64,000 bases of DNA from Geomonas azotofigens (GCF_018919395.1 NZ_JAHLME010000003.1:930001-994000); one strand, 5' to 3'. Counted from the first letter of the stretch, positions 34,320 through 44,621 are shown. Made by a program: numbers and translations. Notes: a model not told the origin generated them from the sequence alone.

Positions 34320-34403
34320 CAGATTGAGATTAAGATCGAGATAAAGAAGTCATAAACAGGCACTGTCCTCTTGCTTTAAATCTTTATCTTTGTCTAAATC
34401 TGC
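34320..34403. repeat. Imperfect palindrome between nifD and nifK
   Basis: CAGATTGAGATTAAGATCGA at the left pairs imperfectly with the reverse complement of TCTTTATCTTTGTCTAAATC at the right. Same family as 29819-29886. Confidence 0.7.
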
Positions 34404-34404
34404 T

Positions 34405-35847
34405 CTAAAACGGCGCCTTCACGAGCTTCCAGGTCGGGCTGTTGACGGCCATATCGACGTCGCGGGCGAAAATCGGGAAGCCGTTGTAGGCGTGGTATGG
34501 GCCTGAGTAATCCCAGGAATGCATCTGGCGGAACGGGATGCCCATCTTCTGGAACAGGTACTTCTCTTTGATGCCGGAGCCGACCAGGTCGGGACGCAGC
34601 TCGTCTACAAACTGCTCAAGCTCGTGCTCGGAGGCGTCGTCGTAGATGACGGTGGCTTCCGGCATCTCCACCGAGGTCCTCTCGTAGTCGTCACCGTGGG
34701 CGAATTCGTAACCGGAACCGACCACCACCATCCCGAGGTCCGCGTAGGCGTTCACGGTGTGGCGGGGGCGCAGGCCACCGACGTAGAGCATCACCTTCTT
34801 ACCCTCCAGACGCGGACGGTACTCGTCGATCACCGCCTGCATGATCGGGTCGTACTTGGCGATGGCCGCCTCCACCTTCTCCTTGATGGTGTCGTCGAAG
34901 TACTCGGCGATCTTCCTCAGGCTTTCGCGGATCTTGGTGGGGCCGAAGAAGTTGAATTCGAGCCAGGGGATGCCGTATTTTTCTTCCATCACGCGGCACA
35001 TGTAGTTCATGGAGCGGTAGCAGTGGATCAGGTTCAGCTTCACCTTGTGGGTCGCCGCGATCTTCTCCAGCTCGCCATCGCCGGTCCAGACCGCCTTGAC
35101 GTTGAGACCTATTTCCTCAAGCAGAGGTTTAACGCTCCAGACGTCGCCGCCGATGTTGTAGTCGCCGATGAGGGCGATGTCGTACGGGGATTCCGGCTCG
35201 GCGAACTCGCGGGTGCCGATGATGTGGTCGCGGATGGTGTCGTTGGAGATGTGGTGCCCAAGCGACTGCGACACGCCGCGGAAACCCTCGCAGTTGCAGG
35301 GGATGACCGGGATCTGCAGCTCCTCGGAGGCGATCTTGGCTACCGAGTTGATGTCGTCGCCGATGAGGCCTACCGGGCATTCGGAGAGTACCGAGATCCC
35401 CTTGGCGAGCGGAAAGAGCTCGTGCGCCTCGTTAAGAAGCGTCTTCAGCTTCTTGTCGCCCCCATAGACGATGTCCTTTTCCTGGAAGTCGGAGGTGAAC
35501 TGCATTGCGAACTGGCTGACGCCGTTCACTCCGGTGACGAGGTTGCGACGTGTGCCCCAGGAGTACCAGCCGCAGCCGACCGGGCCGTGGGAGACGTGTA
35601 CCATGTCGCGGATCGGCCCCCAGACCACCCCTTTGGCTCCTGCATAGGCGCAGCCGCGTGCGCTCATGATGCCGGGAACGGTCTTGCGGTTACTCTTGAC
35701 GCAGGCCCCCTCCCCTTCGTTGGGAGCCAGGTGCGGCGCCCTCTTCTTCTTGGCCTTATCCGGATAAATCTCCATGGCGTGATCGATCATGGCCTGGGTA
35801 GATTCCTTGGTGATCCCTGCTACCTTCTTTACGGGTGCTTCAGACAT
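34405..35847 (-). CDS. nifD: Nitrogenase MoFe protein alpha chain
   Basis: 480 residues. P-cluster ligands lie in [27 protein letters not shown] and [12 protein letters not shown]. The FeMo-co His is in [16 protein letters not shown], and a FeMo-co-site Cys region is near [14 protein letters not shown]. Length and motifs match the molybdenum enzyme rather than vanadium or iron-only forms; no anfG/vnfG gene is present. 48 bases separate it from nifH. Confidence 0.96.
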   Translation of the reverse strand: MSEAPVKKVAGITKESTQAMIDHAMEIYPDKAKKKRAPHLAPNEGEGACVKSNRKTVPGIMSARGCAYAGAKGVVWGPIRDMVHVSHGPVGCGWYSWGTRRNLVTGVNGVSQFAMQFTSDFQEKDIVYGGDKKLKTLLNEAHELFPLAKGISVLSECPVGLIGDDINSVAKIASEELQIPVIPCNCEGFRGVSQSLGHHISNDTIRDHIIGTREFAEPESPYDIALIGDYNIGGDVWSVKPLLEEIGLNVKAVWTGDGELEKIAATHKVKLNLIHCYRSMNYMCRVMEEKYGIPWLEFNFFGPTKIRESLRKIAEYFDDTIKEKVEAAIAKYDPIMQAVIDEYRPRLEGKKVMLYVGGLRPRHTVNAYADLGMVVVGSGYEFAHGDDYERTSVEMPEATVIYDDASEHELEQFVDELRPDLVGSGIKEKYLFQKMGIPFRQMHSWDYSGPYHAYNGFPIFARDVDMAVNSPTWKLVKAPF

Positions 35848-35895
35848 ATAAGGCTCCTTTTCAGGGGCGGCTGCCGATTCCGCCCCTGCAGAAAA

Positions 35896-36804
<909 letters not shown>

Positions 36805-36924
36805 CTACCGGTGAACGCTCGACCGACTTCGTCAGCCATTCTGACGAACCCGCCGGTCTCGTCCGATCACCTCAGATGCGAAGGCGGCGCGGTGCCCTTT
36901 TGGTTTTCGAGGCCAATTCCAAAT

Positions 36925-36957
36925 AAAAAAGGCGCTCCGTACTGCTACGGTGGCGCC
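36925..36957 (-). terminator. Intrinsic terminator inside the nifH leader
   Basis: In the minus-strand transcript GGCGC and CCGTA pair with TACGG and GCGCC around GCAG, followed by TTTTTT. It lies 160 bases upstream of nifH and downstream of its promoter, so it is an attenuator. Confidence 0.82.
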
Positions 36958-36996
36958 CTTGCCTTGTTGCTCTGGATGGAATACCTCGGTGTATCC
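36952..36996 (-). promoter_or_regulatory. Candidate ANTAR antitermination target in the nifH leader
   Basis: P1 (36996-36979): GGATAC and GTATTC pair around hexaloop ACCGAG, with A1 and G4. P2 (36963-36952): GGC and GCC around AAGGGC, again A1 and G4, 3 bp only, overlapping the 5' arm of the terminator. The order and overlap are the same as in the nifB leader. Confidence 0.62.
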
Positions 36997-37021
36997 CTAT
37001 TCGGTTTTCATTCTACTCTAA

Positions 37022-37036
37022 GCAGCTACCGTGCCA
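37022..37036 (-). promoter_or_regulatory. Sigma54 promoter of nifH operon
   Basis: The minus strand reads TGGCACGGTAGCTGC, with GG and GC at the -24/-12 spacing. The rest of the 36766-37163 gap holds the nifH leader and, at 37146-37163, a GCCGG/CCGGC stem just after the nifV stop. Confidence 0.78.
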
Positions 37037-37163
37037 ATTTGTAAGTTGCTGCTTTTCCGTTGTTATATCGTTTACGGAATCTGGTTTCTTTGCTGTGTCG
37101 GGCTATGCGTCGAGGCAGCTGCCTAACTTTTGTGCACCCAATCGGGCCGGTTTGGATCCCGGC

Positions 37164-38306
37164 TCATGCTGCCAGCGAGACGGTACGGGCGCGGTGCAGC
37201 TGGAGCAGGTCTTTCGGCGCCAGCGGTCCCTTGAGGCGCTGTGCGGTGCTCCTTACCAATTCCATCAGTTCCTGCGCCTCGTCGCGCGAGATCGGTATCC
37301 CAATCTGGCGGTAGCTCTCCACGATGCCATTGGTACCGGAATGCTTGCCGGCCACGATGTGCCTGGTGAGCCCTACCTCTTCAGGGGTGAAGACCTCGTA
37401 GTTGCGCGGGTCCTTCAGCACCCCGTCCGCGTGCAGCCCTGACTCGTGCGCGAACACCCTTTCCCCCACCACCGCCTTCCATGCCGGCACCTCGCGCTTG
37501 GAGGCGCGCCCGACCAGCTTGGAAACGGCGCGCAGGCGCCTGGTGTCGATGCCGACGTCGATGCCGCAGGCGATCTTGAGGGCCATGACCACCTCTTCGA
37601 GGGCCGCGTTGCCGGCGCGCTCTCCCAGACCATTCACCGTCGTGCTGATGTAGCGCGCCCCTCCCCTCACCCCGGCCAGGGCGTTGGCGGTGGCGAGCCC
37701 CAGGTCGTTGTGGGTGTGCACCTCGATCTCCAGTTCCGGCACCGCCGCCTTCAGGCGCGCCACCTTTTCATACATGGCAAAGGGATCGAGGATGCCGAGC
37801 GTGTCACAGAACCGGAAACGGTCGGCGCCGCTATCGTGTGCGATCCGCATCAATTCGACCAGGAAGTCGCCGTCTGCGCGGCTGGCGTCCTCGCCCCCAA
37901 CGCAGACGTACAGTCCCTTCGCCTTGGCGAACCCCAGCGCGCGCTTCAGTTGTTCGCGCACCCACCCCCTGCTCTTGTTGATTTTGTGCTCGATCATGAT
38001 GTCCGAAACGCTCAGCGAGATATCTACGGCCTCGATGCCGCAGGCGATGCTCGCCTCGATGTCCGTTATCACGGCGCGGTTCCAGGTGATGAGGCGTGCC
38101 GACAGCCCGAGGTCGACCAGGGCCCGGATCGATTGGCGCTCCTCCTCACCCATGGCGGGGATGCCACACTCCAGCTCGTGCACGCCCATGTCATCCAGGT
38201 GCCTGGCGATGGCAATCTTTTCGCGTGCGCTGAAGACAACCCCTGCAGTCTGTTCGCCGTCGCGCAACGTGGTGTCGCCGATAAAAACCTTCTTTTGCTC
38301 ACCCAT
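37164..38306 (-). CDS. nifV: Homocitrate synthase
   Basis: 380 residues. NifV condenses acetyl-CoA and 2-oxoglutarate to homocitrate, the organic ligand of FeMo-co. The DRE-TIM motif is GDTTLRDGEQTAGV, the metal-binding HTHNDLGLATANALAG and the GLGERAGNAALEEV segment are complete, and HESGLHADG follows. Proximity to nifH favours NifV over LeuA or AksA. GGAGG precedes ATG 38306, and a sigma54 promoter lies 84-98 bases upstream. Confidence 0.93.
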   Translation of the reverse strand: MGEQKKVFIGDTTLRDGEQTAGVVFSAREKIAIARHLDDMGVHELECGIPAMGEEERQSIRALVDLGLSARLITWNRAVITDIEASIACGIEAVDISLSVSDIMIEHKINKSRGWVREQLKRALGFAKAKGLYVCVGGEDASRADGDFLVELMRIAHDSGADRFRFCDTLGILDPFAMYEKVARLKAAVPELEIEVHTHNDLGLATANALAGVRGGARYISTTVNGLGERAGNAALEEVVMALKIACGIDVGIDTRRLRAVSKLVGRASKREVPAWKAVVGERVFAHESGLHADGVLKDPRNYEVFTPEEVGLTRHIVAGKHSGTNGIVESYRQIGIPISRDEAQELMELVRSTAQRLKGPLAPKDLLQLHRARTVSLAA

Positions 38307-38389
38307 GTCGCCTCCCTCCGAAGCGGATGCTTCGTTAACAAAGCGCAGCGGGCGTCATTGCCCTGGAACTGCTTACGTAGCTGTAAAGA

Positions 38390-38404
38390 GCAGAAGCTGT
38401 GCCA
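38390..38404 (-). promoter_or_regulatory. Sigma54 promoter of nifV
   Basis: The minus strand reads TGGCACAGCTTCTGC, with correct -24 GG and -12 GC spacing. The short leader also contains GGGC and GCCC around hexaloop AATGAC (A1, G4) but no terminator. Confidence 0.7.
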
Positions 38405-38768
38405 GCGGGCGGGTAAAAATCGGTATACATAGCGCAGGAACACGTCAAGCCATAGACATCACAGGGGAAAATATCGTTCATGGTTGCGGATCGGCTTTAG
38501 GGGCGACTGCGAGGAGAGCGGTAAGGGGGCAAAACTGGCGCCTAAATATGTGGCACTGCGATCTCAAATTCCGCGCGCACATCACAGGGCTATCTCTAAC
38601 CCCTGACCACGGCGGCTCGCGGGGAAATCAGATCAAAGTGGTAGGGAACATTGCCCGGTACTAAACCGGTGTTTTTTTACTACTAAAGTCGGGAAATGTA
38701 TTACCGAAAAGGGGTGAGCAATCAGAATCATCTGTGGTCAATCAACCGCAAATTAAAGGAGTCGTAGA
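38405..38768 (+). other. Upstream region of the chemoreceptor gene with terminator-like hairpin
   Basis: No gene recognised. CCGGT and ACCGG (38655-38669) around ACTAA are followed by TGTTTTTTT (to 38678), a short terminator-like element about 90 bases before the chemoreceptor. With no upstream plus-strand gene it would act on a leader RNA. No known riboswitch core was recognised. Confidence 0.4.
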
Positions 38769-40268
38769 ATGTCTATTTCAAAAAGGTTGTTCCTAATGCT
38801 GTTCGTCTCGGTGTTCGCTATGGTGGGACTCACGGTGTTCAACGAGTTCCAGTCGGAGCGTGTCTACAACGCTGCAAACTACGGGAATATCAACAGTGTC
38901 CCGAGTATCACCGTGTTAAACCGGGCTTCCATCGCGATGCGCGACGTGCAGACGGAGACCTTGATCCACATTCTCAATACCGACGAATCCAAGATGGCGG
39001 AGTTGGACCGGTTGATCCAGGAAGGTAGGTCCGAGGTCGATAAGGCGCTAAAGGAGTACGAGGCGCTTCTATCTGACGACAAGGACCGGCAGCTTCTGGC
39101 CGATGACCGCGCCGCCACCGCGGAACTGTACGCCATGTTGGACAAGGTACTTGGCCTGTCGCGTGCAAACAAGAACAGCGAGGCGAGGGAGGTGTTCACC
39201 TCGAACCGCGCCGTCTGCACCAAGGCCGACAACGTATTTGCCGCGCACCTGAAGTACAACCTCGCGCTGTCGGACAAGGGGAGCAAAGAGGCCATCGCCA
39301 TCAAGAAGTCATCTCTGGTATTGGCGGTCACCTCTACCCTGGTCGTGGTGGCCATCGTCATCGCGGTGGCTCTCTTCATCATCCGCTCCGTGCGCGCGGT
39401 CGTCGGCGAGGTGATGAGCGCTGCGGATAACGTTTCCTCCGGAAGTCAGCAGATGTCTCAAGGTGCTGAGGAGTTGTCCCAGGGGGCGACGGAGCAGGCT
39501 TCGGCAGCCGAGGAGGCGTCCTCAGCCATGGAGCAGATGTCGGCCAACGTGCGCCAGAACGCGGACAACGCCATGCAGACCGAGAAGATCGCCCTGAAAA
39601 CGGCAGCCGACGCCAAGGAGAGCGGCGAGGCGGTGACCAAGACGGTGCAGGCCATGCGGGAGATCGCCGGAAAGATCTCCATTATCGAGGAGATCGCGCG
39701 CCAGACCAACCTGCTCGCCTTGAACGCGGCCATCGAGGCAGCGCGAGCGGGGGAACACGGCAAGGGGTTCGCCGTCGTGGCAAGTGAGGTGAGAAAGCTC
39801 GCGGAGCGGTCCCAAAAGGCAGCCGCTGAGATCTCCAACCTGTCTCAAGGGAGCGTGGAAGTGGCGGATAGGGCGGGAGAGATGCTGGCGCAGATGCTTC
39901 CGAACATCCAGAGGACCTCTGAACTGGTGCAGGAGATAACCGCCGCCTGCAAGGAGCAGGACACCGGCGTGCTGCAGATCAACCAGGCCATCCAGCAGCT
40001 CGACCAGGTGATCCAGCAGAACGCTTCCGCCGCCGAGGAAATGGCGAGCACCGCGGAGGAGCTCGCCAGCCAAGCCGAACAACTGCAAGGCGCCATTTCG
40101 CTGCTGACTGCGGGGGATAAGGGCGTGAACGTGACGGTACCTGAGCGCCGGTCCGCTGCCAAGCCGGTTCCGAGAAAGGTCACGCCGAAAAAACAAGACA
40201 GCCGTCTCACCTTCTCGGGAGCGGCACTGGACCTCGAAGATCACGACGTGCGTTTCGAGAAATATTAG
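38769..40268 (+). CDS. Methyl-accepting chemotaxis protein
   Basis: 499 residues. Transmembrane helices at about 7-25 and 178-203 frame a periplasmic four-helix-bundle sensor of about 150 residues. The cytoplasmic signalling tip is [42 protein letters not shown] (quoted in pieces: [35 protein letters not shown]). Long Ala/Gln/Glu-rich coiled coils hold likely methylation sites. No CheR-binding pentapeptide at the end; the C-terminus is [13 protein letters not shown] lies 7 bases before ATG. No che genes adjoin, so its array and ligand are unknown. Confidence 0.92.
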   Translation: MSISKRLFLMLFVSVFAMVGLTVFNEFQSERVYNAANYGNINSVPSITVLNRASIAMRDVQTETLIHILNTDESKMAELDRLIQEGRSEVDKALKEYEALLSDDKDRQLLADDRAATAELYAMLDKVLGLSRANKNSEAREVFTSNRAVCTKADNVFAAHLKYNLALSDKGSKEAIAIKKSSLVLAVTSTLVVVAIVIAVALFIIRSVRAVVGEVMSAADNVSSGSQQMSQGAEELSQGATEQASAAEEASSAMEQMSANVRQNADNAMQTEKIALKTAADAKESGEAVTKTVQAMREIAGKISIIEEIARQTNLLALNAAIEAARAGEHGKGFAVVASEVRKLAERSQKAAAEISNLSQGSVEVADRAGEMLAQMLPNIQRTSELVQEITAACKEQDTGVLQINQAIQQLDQVIQQNASAAEEMASTAEELASQAEQLQGAISLLTAGDKGVNVTVPERRSAAKPVPRKVTPKKQDSRLTFSGAALDLEDHDVRFEKY

Positions 40269-40290
40269 CAAATCACGTCCACCACTGATT

Positions 40291-40327
40291 CCGGCGCGCC
40301 TGCCCTTTGAACGGTCGGGCGCGCCGG
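40291..40327 (+). terminator. Inverted repeat after the chemoreceptor gene
   Basis: CCGGCGCGCC and GGCGCGCCGG form a perfect 10-bp stem with a 17-base loop, 23 bases after the stop. There is no T-run, so termination is likely but not certain. The rest of 40269-40566 holds no recognised gene. Confidence 0.55.
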
Positions 40328-40566
40328 TACTTCCAGCGTTCCCGCCACACCGTACCGCCCGTCCTGTCGGTGAGCGAGGGGGCCCAATACACCAGGCATT
40401 TGCATACGGCGTCTGTCATCGTGTAGGCGCTTTTCCGACAAACTTCTCTTAATGTGATCCAAGATACATCTAAATCATCGAAACTACTGCAATCTGCCCT
40501 TAACTGGTGGATGCTTTCTGTCTCATGGTATGGCGTACAACGTCATTGGCTGTAAAGGAGGACGTG

Positions 40567-40788
40567 ATGGCTTCCAAAGATCGCAGCGGCGGGGCCCGGT
40601 TGGATTCGGCTGATTTCTGTGTCCTGCAGGTGGAGCTTGCCAGCAAGGGGGCGATGGCGAACACCGCGCCCCAAACGCTCTTCGTGACGGTCGACAACCG
40701 CATGGAGACACTTACCTTCGTCCAGAGTAACCTGGATCTCTGCGCGAAAAACATCCTCAAGCTGATCCGCGGCAAAGGCGACAAATAA
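40567..40788 (+). CDS. Small conserved-looking protein of unknown function
   Basis: 73 residues from ATG 40567, which follows AAAGGAGG by 6 bases; upstream in-frame ATG 40507 lacks a ribosome site. It has a strand-rich middle (FCVLQVELASKG, LFVTVDNRMETLTFV) and a helical C-terminus DLCAKNILKLIRGKG. The start resembles none of the families I know. It converges with the DUF1499-like gene and shares the terminator hairpin region. Confidence 0.6.
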   Translation: MASKDRSGGARLDSADFCVLQVELASKGAMANTAPQTLFVTVDNRMETLTFVQSNLDLCAKNILKLIRGKGDK

Positions 40789-40816
40789 AAATCCCCGGGG
40801 AGCCTTACCCGGGGAT
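40784..40816 (-). terminator. Intrinsic terminator of the DUF1499-like gene
   Basis: ATCCCCGGG (40791-40799) pairs with CCCGGGGAT (40808-40816). On the minus strand it is followed by TTTTTATTT. On the plus strand no T-run follows, so it acts mainly leftward. Confidence 0.75.
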
Positions 40817-40865
40817 GAAAAGATCACACAGCCGCGTTCTCGCACCGCTGGTGCCGCGGCGCGCC

Positions 40866-41624
40866 TTACGTGTGGGGTGGCGCTATCTTCGCGAGGAAAG
40901 CGCGTACCCGTTTGGCGTTGGTGCCGAGGTCGGAGATGCCGACCCGCGACACGGAGCGGATGTCGAGCAGCGACCGGTCACCGGCGGGGACGATGCGGAT
41001 CACGATGTCGTCTTTGAAGCCGAACCACCTGGTGGTGTCGGTCGCCTCGATGGTCCCTTCCGCCGGGCGCTCAGCCACGATATCCCACCCCAGATCCCTC
41101 GCCGTCAGCAGTGCCGTCTTGTAAGCCTCGTTCGCAGGGAGCGCCAAAACAACCGTCTTCACTTCCGGGTACGCCTTCATCTGCTGTGTGGCGACCTCCA
41201 CCCCGCCATATCTCACTCCTGCACCGCGCTCCGTGCTGATAGCGACGAAACGCGGCGGGTTGTTGAGATCCGTGCTGATGTCATGGATGCGCGGATAGCT
41301 TTGCGCCTGTACCTTCCAGTACAGAGGTATCCCGAACGAGATCAGGGCGAGGACAAGGGCGACCAGCGACACCAAGATCCCCCTGAAGTCCCTTTTCCTG
41401 GCGGCGATCACGCTCGAGGCGAGCGCCACCACGGCGCACCCTAGCCCGATGTATCCCGCCGCCTTGATCATGGCGAATCCGGTCCTGAAGCTCCAGGCGT
41501 GCAGCCTGGCGCCGGGGCCGGAGGAAAAAAGCAGCAACGCCGCGAAAACGGCACAGGCGACTGCGAAAAGCGGCAGCACCATGGCGGTGCTGCGGACGGA
41601 AGTCTTTCTCTCCTCCTGTTCCAT
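40866..41624 (-). CDS. DUF1499 family membrane protein
   Basis: 252 residues. Three membrane segments (about 13-33, 50-72, 82-103) are followed by a soluble C-terminal domain recognisable as DUF1499: RIHDISTDLNNPPRF, GWDIVAERPAEGTIEATDTTRWFGFKDDIVIRI (two adjoining motifs) and DIRSVSRVGISDLGTNAKRVRAFL. The function of DUF1499 is not established. GGAG lies before ATG 41624. Monocistronic, with a terminator downstream. Confidence 0.75.
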   Translation of the reverse strand: MEQEERKTSVRSTAMVLPLFAVACAVFAALLLFSSGPGARLHAWSFRTGFAMIKAAGYIGLGCAVVALASSVIAARKRDFRGILVSLVALVLALISFGIPLYWKVQAQSYPRIHDISTDLNNPPRFVAISTERGAGVRYGGVEVATQQMKAYPEVKTVVLALPANEAYKTALLTARDLGWDIVAERPAEGTIEATDTTRWFGFKDDIVIRIVPAGDRSLLDIRSVSRVGISDLGTNAKRVRAFLAKIAPPHT

Positions 41625-41663
41625 GTCGCCTCCCTTCCCGGAGATGTTCTCCCCGGTTTAATT

Positions 41664-41712
41664 CCCCCCTCACCCTCCCTGCCCGTCCGGGGCGGGAGAA
41701 GCACCGCCCGTT
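41664..41712. repeat. GC-rich intergenic palindrome
   Basis: CCCCCCTCACCCTCCCTGCC and GGGGCGGGAG words, a member of the CCCTC/GAGGG palindrome family, between the DUF1499-like and methyltransferase genes. Confidence 0.45.
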
Positions 41713-41746
41713 TACTTCACGAGAGTACCCGCCCCGCAGCTGTACT

Positions 41747-42748
41747 TCAGGGCACGACCCCGACTATGACTCCGGCTCCGTTGGGCAATTCGATGGGAAG
41801 CCGCCTCACCTCGGTCGCCCCCGCCTTTTTCAGCATGTCGCACAGTTCGCCCTGGCTGTAGGCTTGCCCATCCGGCGTGCCGAGCAGCATGTTGAGCGAG
41901 AACAGCGCCGGGAATACGGGTGCGTCCTTCTTGTCGTCCAGGATGAACTCCTGGATCAGTATCAACCCTCCGTGTTCCAGGGCCGCCACGGCCTTTGTCA
42001 GCACCCTGGCGCAGGCATCGGGGCCGATACCGTGCAGCACGTGGGACAACCAGGCCACGTCGAACCCCTCGGGCAGGTCCTCCTGCTCGAAGTCGGCGGC
42101 GACAAAGCCGATACGGTCCGACAGCTCGAAACGCGCCACGGTCTGCTCGGCGAAGCTCCTGGTGGTCGGGAGGTCGCAGATGACGGCATCGAGTTGCGGG
42201 TTATGCCGGCAAAAATGGATGGCGTAGGTGCCCGGTCCACCGCCCAGATCGAGCAAACGCCTGCGTCCCTGCAGGTCGATCTGGGGAACGATCTTCGGGG
42301 CCAGGATCATGGCCAGGTTGAACATCCCCATCAGGAAGCTCTCGCGCGAGCTCTCGACGTCCTCGTGGGATACCCGCTCACGCACCGGTTGCCCGGTCTT
42401 GACCGCCTCGTCGAGGCGGCTCCAGCCGGCGACCAGGTGATGGTGGTGCATGATGATGTGTCCCAGGTATTCGGGGGAGGTGCGGCTGAGGAACTTGGCG
42501 GAAAACGCTGTCGCGGAGTAGAGGCGGTCTTCCTTTTTCAGAAGGCCGAGAGCGGCGAGCGCGTCCAGCAGCATGGCGAGCCCGCGCGCGTCGCAGGTCA
42601 GCGCGCCGGCCAGTTCCACCACCGTCATCGGGGTCGAGGCAAGCGGGGTGAAGATGTCCAGTTTCACCCCGGCGTGCAGGGTGCAGGTGCTCCAGTATGA
42701 TCCGGATAGTTCCAGAAGAGTTGCCGGCGTCCACTCTTTCAATTCCAC
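41747..42748 (-). CDS. SAM-dependent O-methyltransferase (plant COMT-like family)
   Basis: 333 residues from GTG 42748, with GGGAGG upstream. The N-terminal winged-helix dimerisation domain (LHAGVKLDIFTPLASTPMTVVELAGAL in two parts) precedes a Rossmann methyltransferase with motif I LLDLGGGPGTYAIHF, VICDLPTT, and AWLSHVLHGIGPDA where the catalytic-type His lies. The C-terminus is MLLGTPDGQAYSQGEL. The family methylates small aromatic, polyketide or quinone-like substrates; the substrate here is unknown. Neighbours give no pathway context. Confidence 0.82.
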   Translation of the reverse strand: MELKEWTPATLLELSGSYWSTCTLHAGVKLDIFTPLASTPMTVVELAGALTCDARGLAMLLDALAALGLLKKEDRLYSATAFSAKFLSRTSPEYLGHIIMHHHHLVAGWSRLDEAVKTGQPVRERVSHEDVESSRESFLMGMFNLAMILAPKIVPQIDLQGRRRLLDLGGGPGTYAIHFCRHNPQLDAVICDLPTTRSFAEQTVARFELSDRIGFVAADFEQEDLPEGFDVAWLSHVLHGIGPDACARVLTKAVAALEHGGLILIQEFILDDKKDAPVFPALFSLNMLLGTPDGQAYSQGELCDMLKKAGATEVRRLPIELPNGAGVIVGVVP

Positions 42749-42881
42749 AATTCCCTCCCTCGAAGGTGTATCGGATATCCCCGATTCACATGAAATACAG
42801 CGATGCTGCTGAAATCATTAGACGGGGCAAGTCTACCCGGCCGTGTCATGGGCGTCAAGCCGCGTGAGCCGGGCAGCGGAC

Positions 42882-42914
42882 AAAAGAAGAGGGTGCACCC
42901 GTCGGCACACCCTC
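42882..42914 (-). terminator. Intrinsic terminator after nrfA
   Basis: On the minus strand GAGGGTG and CACCCTC pair around a 12-base loop, followed by TTCTTTTG. Confidence 0.65.
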
Positions 42915-42942
42915 CCCTGACCTCCTTCCCGCCGTCTTGGGG

Positions 42943-44424
42943 CTACTTGACCAGCGTCGGCGGGAGTATCTCGTGTTCCTTCTTGAACTGCAGCTTCTTG
43001 GTGCCGCGGTTGTTCTCGTATTTCGACAATTCCAGGTCGACCTTTTCCGGCACCCGCTCGCCCGCCTTGGCCAGCAACTGGCGCAGGTGCATGTCGGCGC
43101 CGGCGGCGTGGTTTGCCGCATCCTCGATGACGCGCATCGCCTCGGCCGGGTTATGGAAGCCGGTGGAGTTCTCGGCCCCGAGGAAGATCAGGCGGTAAAA
43201 GGCCTGTTCGTAGTGCTCCCTTGCCATCCCGTACAGCTCCCTGTCGATCTGCTTGCCGGCGGCTGCGGCCTTGTTCGCCATCTCGAAAAGCTTGGCATCG
43301 CTGGCGACGGCATAACCGGTCTTCAGGTAGCGGTCGATGAAGCGGTCCTGGATGTCGATCACCTTCTGCCGCAACTGTGCCGGGGTCTCGCTGTGGCAGG
43401 CGGCGCAGGCCGACATGCTCCCCTTGAGCGGGCTCATGATCCTGTGATCGGTCAACTCCTCGTTGTTGGAGGTCATCATCGGCATATGACAGTCGGCGCA
43501 GGTAACCCCCGCCTGGTAGTGGGGGCTCTGGTTGGAGTAGAACTCGTACTCGGGATGCCGTATGAAGGCAAGCTTGAACCCTGTCACCGCCTGGGTCCAT
43601 TCCAGGTTGGCAGGCGAACTCTTGATCTGCCTGATGATGTTCTCGATGGTGATATGCCCTTCGCTGCTCCCCGCCCACGGGAAGACGACGTCGGTGGAAT
43701 GCATATCCTTGTCCTTGGGGATCATGTAGGTGACATGGCACTGGGCGCAGACGAACGTCCTTTTTTGGTCCGCCGTCAGCCTGGCTTCGTCAAGACCGAT
43801 GACCTTGAGGGCCTTGCCCAGCGTGAAGCCGCGCGAGATCCTGAGCGTCATCCCACGGTTGTCGTGGCAATCGATGCAGGCGACGCCGAGGGTCTGGTTG
43901 GCCTTGGGGAGGCGCGCCAGCACCTCTTTGTAGGGAGTGGAGAAATAGGCCGGTCCCATCTCCCTGGCGAGTTTCGGCGCGTAGGGAGTCTTGCAGGTGA
44001 GGCAGGCGCCCCCGGCCTTGATCCGGCCCGGGTCGACCTCGAGCTGGTCCTGCACCATGTAGTAGTGCCCGCGCGGCTCGTTGTACTCAGCGCCGAACCC
44101 CCAGCCGTTGTACAGCAGCGCCAGGAAAGGGTACTCGTCCAGCTTGTCGCGCCGCTCCTCGCCAACGTCGTACCCCCTCTTGTACTTGCTGAGGCCGGCC
44201 GGCGTCGGTTCGCTGGTGAGTTTCCACTGCTGGTAATGGACCGGATACAGTTTGCCCCAACGCGCCGGATCAATGGCCGCATCGGCCGGGTCCAGCGCTG
44301 CTTCTGTCACCTGCTGGCCGGGTGGTACCTCGGCGGCACGGTGGCTGCAGCCGGCCCAGATTGGGGTGGCCGCCAACGTAGCAAGGACGGCGACAGTGCA
44401 TCTCGTGGCGATCTTTACACCCAT
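42943..44424 (-). CDS. nrfA: Ammonia-forming cytochrome c nitrite reductase, apparently calcium-independent type
   Basis: 493 residues, periplasmic pentaheme enzyme reducing nitrite to ammonium. The active-site heme motif is CLTCK; the four others are CIDCH, CAQCH, CADCH and CAACH. An N-terminal signal ends near IWAGCS; a lipoprotein is possible, but the lipobox is poor. Where most NrfA have K-x-Q-H-P supplying calcium ligands, this one reads FIRHPEYE: Lys is replaced by Phe and Gln by Arg, as in the calcium-independent Geobacter lovleyi enzyme. No nrfH gene is adjacent, so its electron donor is encoded elsewhere or differs. Confidence 0.93.
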   Translation of the reverse strand: MGVKIATRCTVAVLATLAATPIWAGCSHRAAEVPPGQQVTEAALDPADAAIDPARWGKLYPVHYQQWKLTSEPTPAGLSKYKRGYDVGEERRDKLDEYPFLALLYNGWGFGAEYNEPRGHYYMVQDQLEVDPGRIKAGGACLTCKTPYAPKLAREMGPAYFSTPYKEVLARLPKANQTLGVACIDCHDNRGMTLRISRGFTLGKALKVIGLDEARLTADQKRTFVCAQCHVTYMIPKDKDMHSTDVVFPWAGSSEGHITIENIIRQIKSSPANLEWTQAVTGFKLAFIRHPEYEFYSNQSPHYQAGVTCADCHMPMMTSNNEELTDHRIMSPLKGSMSACAACHSETPAQLRQKVIDIQDRFIDRYLKTGYAVASDAKLFEMANKAAAAGKQIDRELYGMAREHYEQAFYRLIFLGAENSTGFHNPAEAMRVIEDAANHAAGADMHLRQLLAKAGERVPEKVDLELSKYENNRGTKKLQFKKEHEILPPTLVK

Positions 44425-44621
44425 CTTTAATTCCTCCCTTTCATGGCGTTGGAACAGCGGCTCTGCAGGAAACCAAACGACATGAGTCTACCATCAAATT
44501 TTTCAATGGCTCAGCGCGGGCGGGATAAAGGCAAGAAAAAGGTCAAGAGTGGCGCAAACGGGAACAGACAGGAGTTGTCACAGGATTTTCGTGGATGGGG
44601 TGCGGTGACGGATGGGTAGAG

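Noticed and set aside
38551-38565. Plus-strand sigma54 promoter for the chemoreceptor (TGGCACTGCG)
   Set aside because: The -24 box fits but there is no GC at the -12 position.
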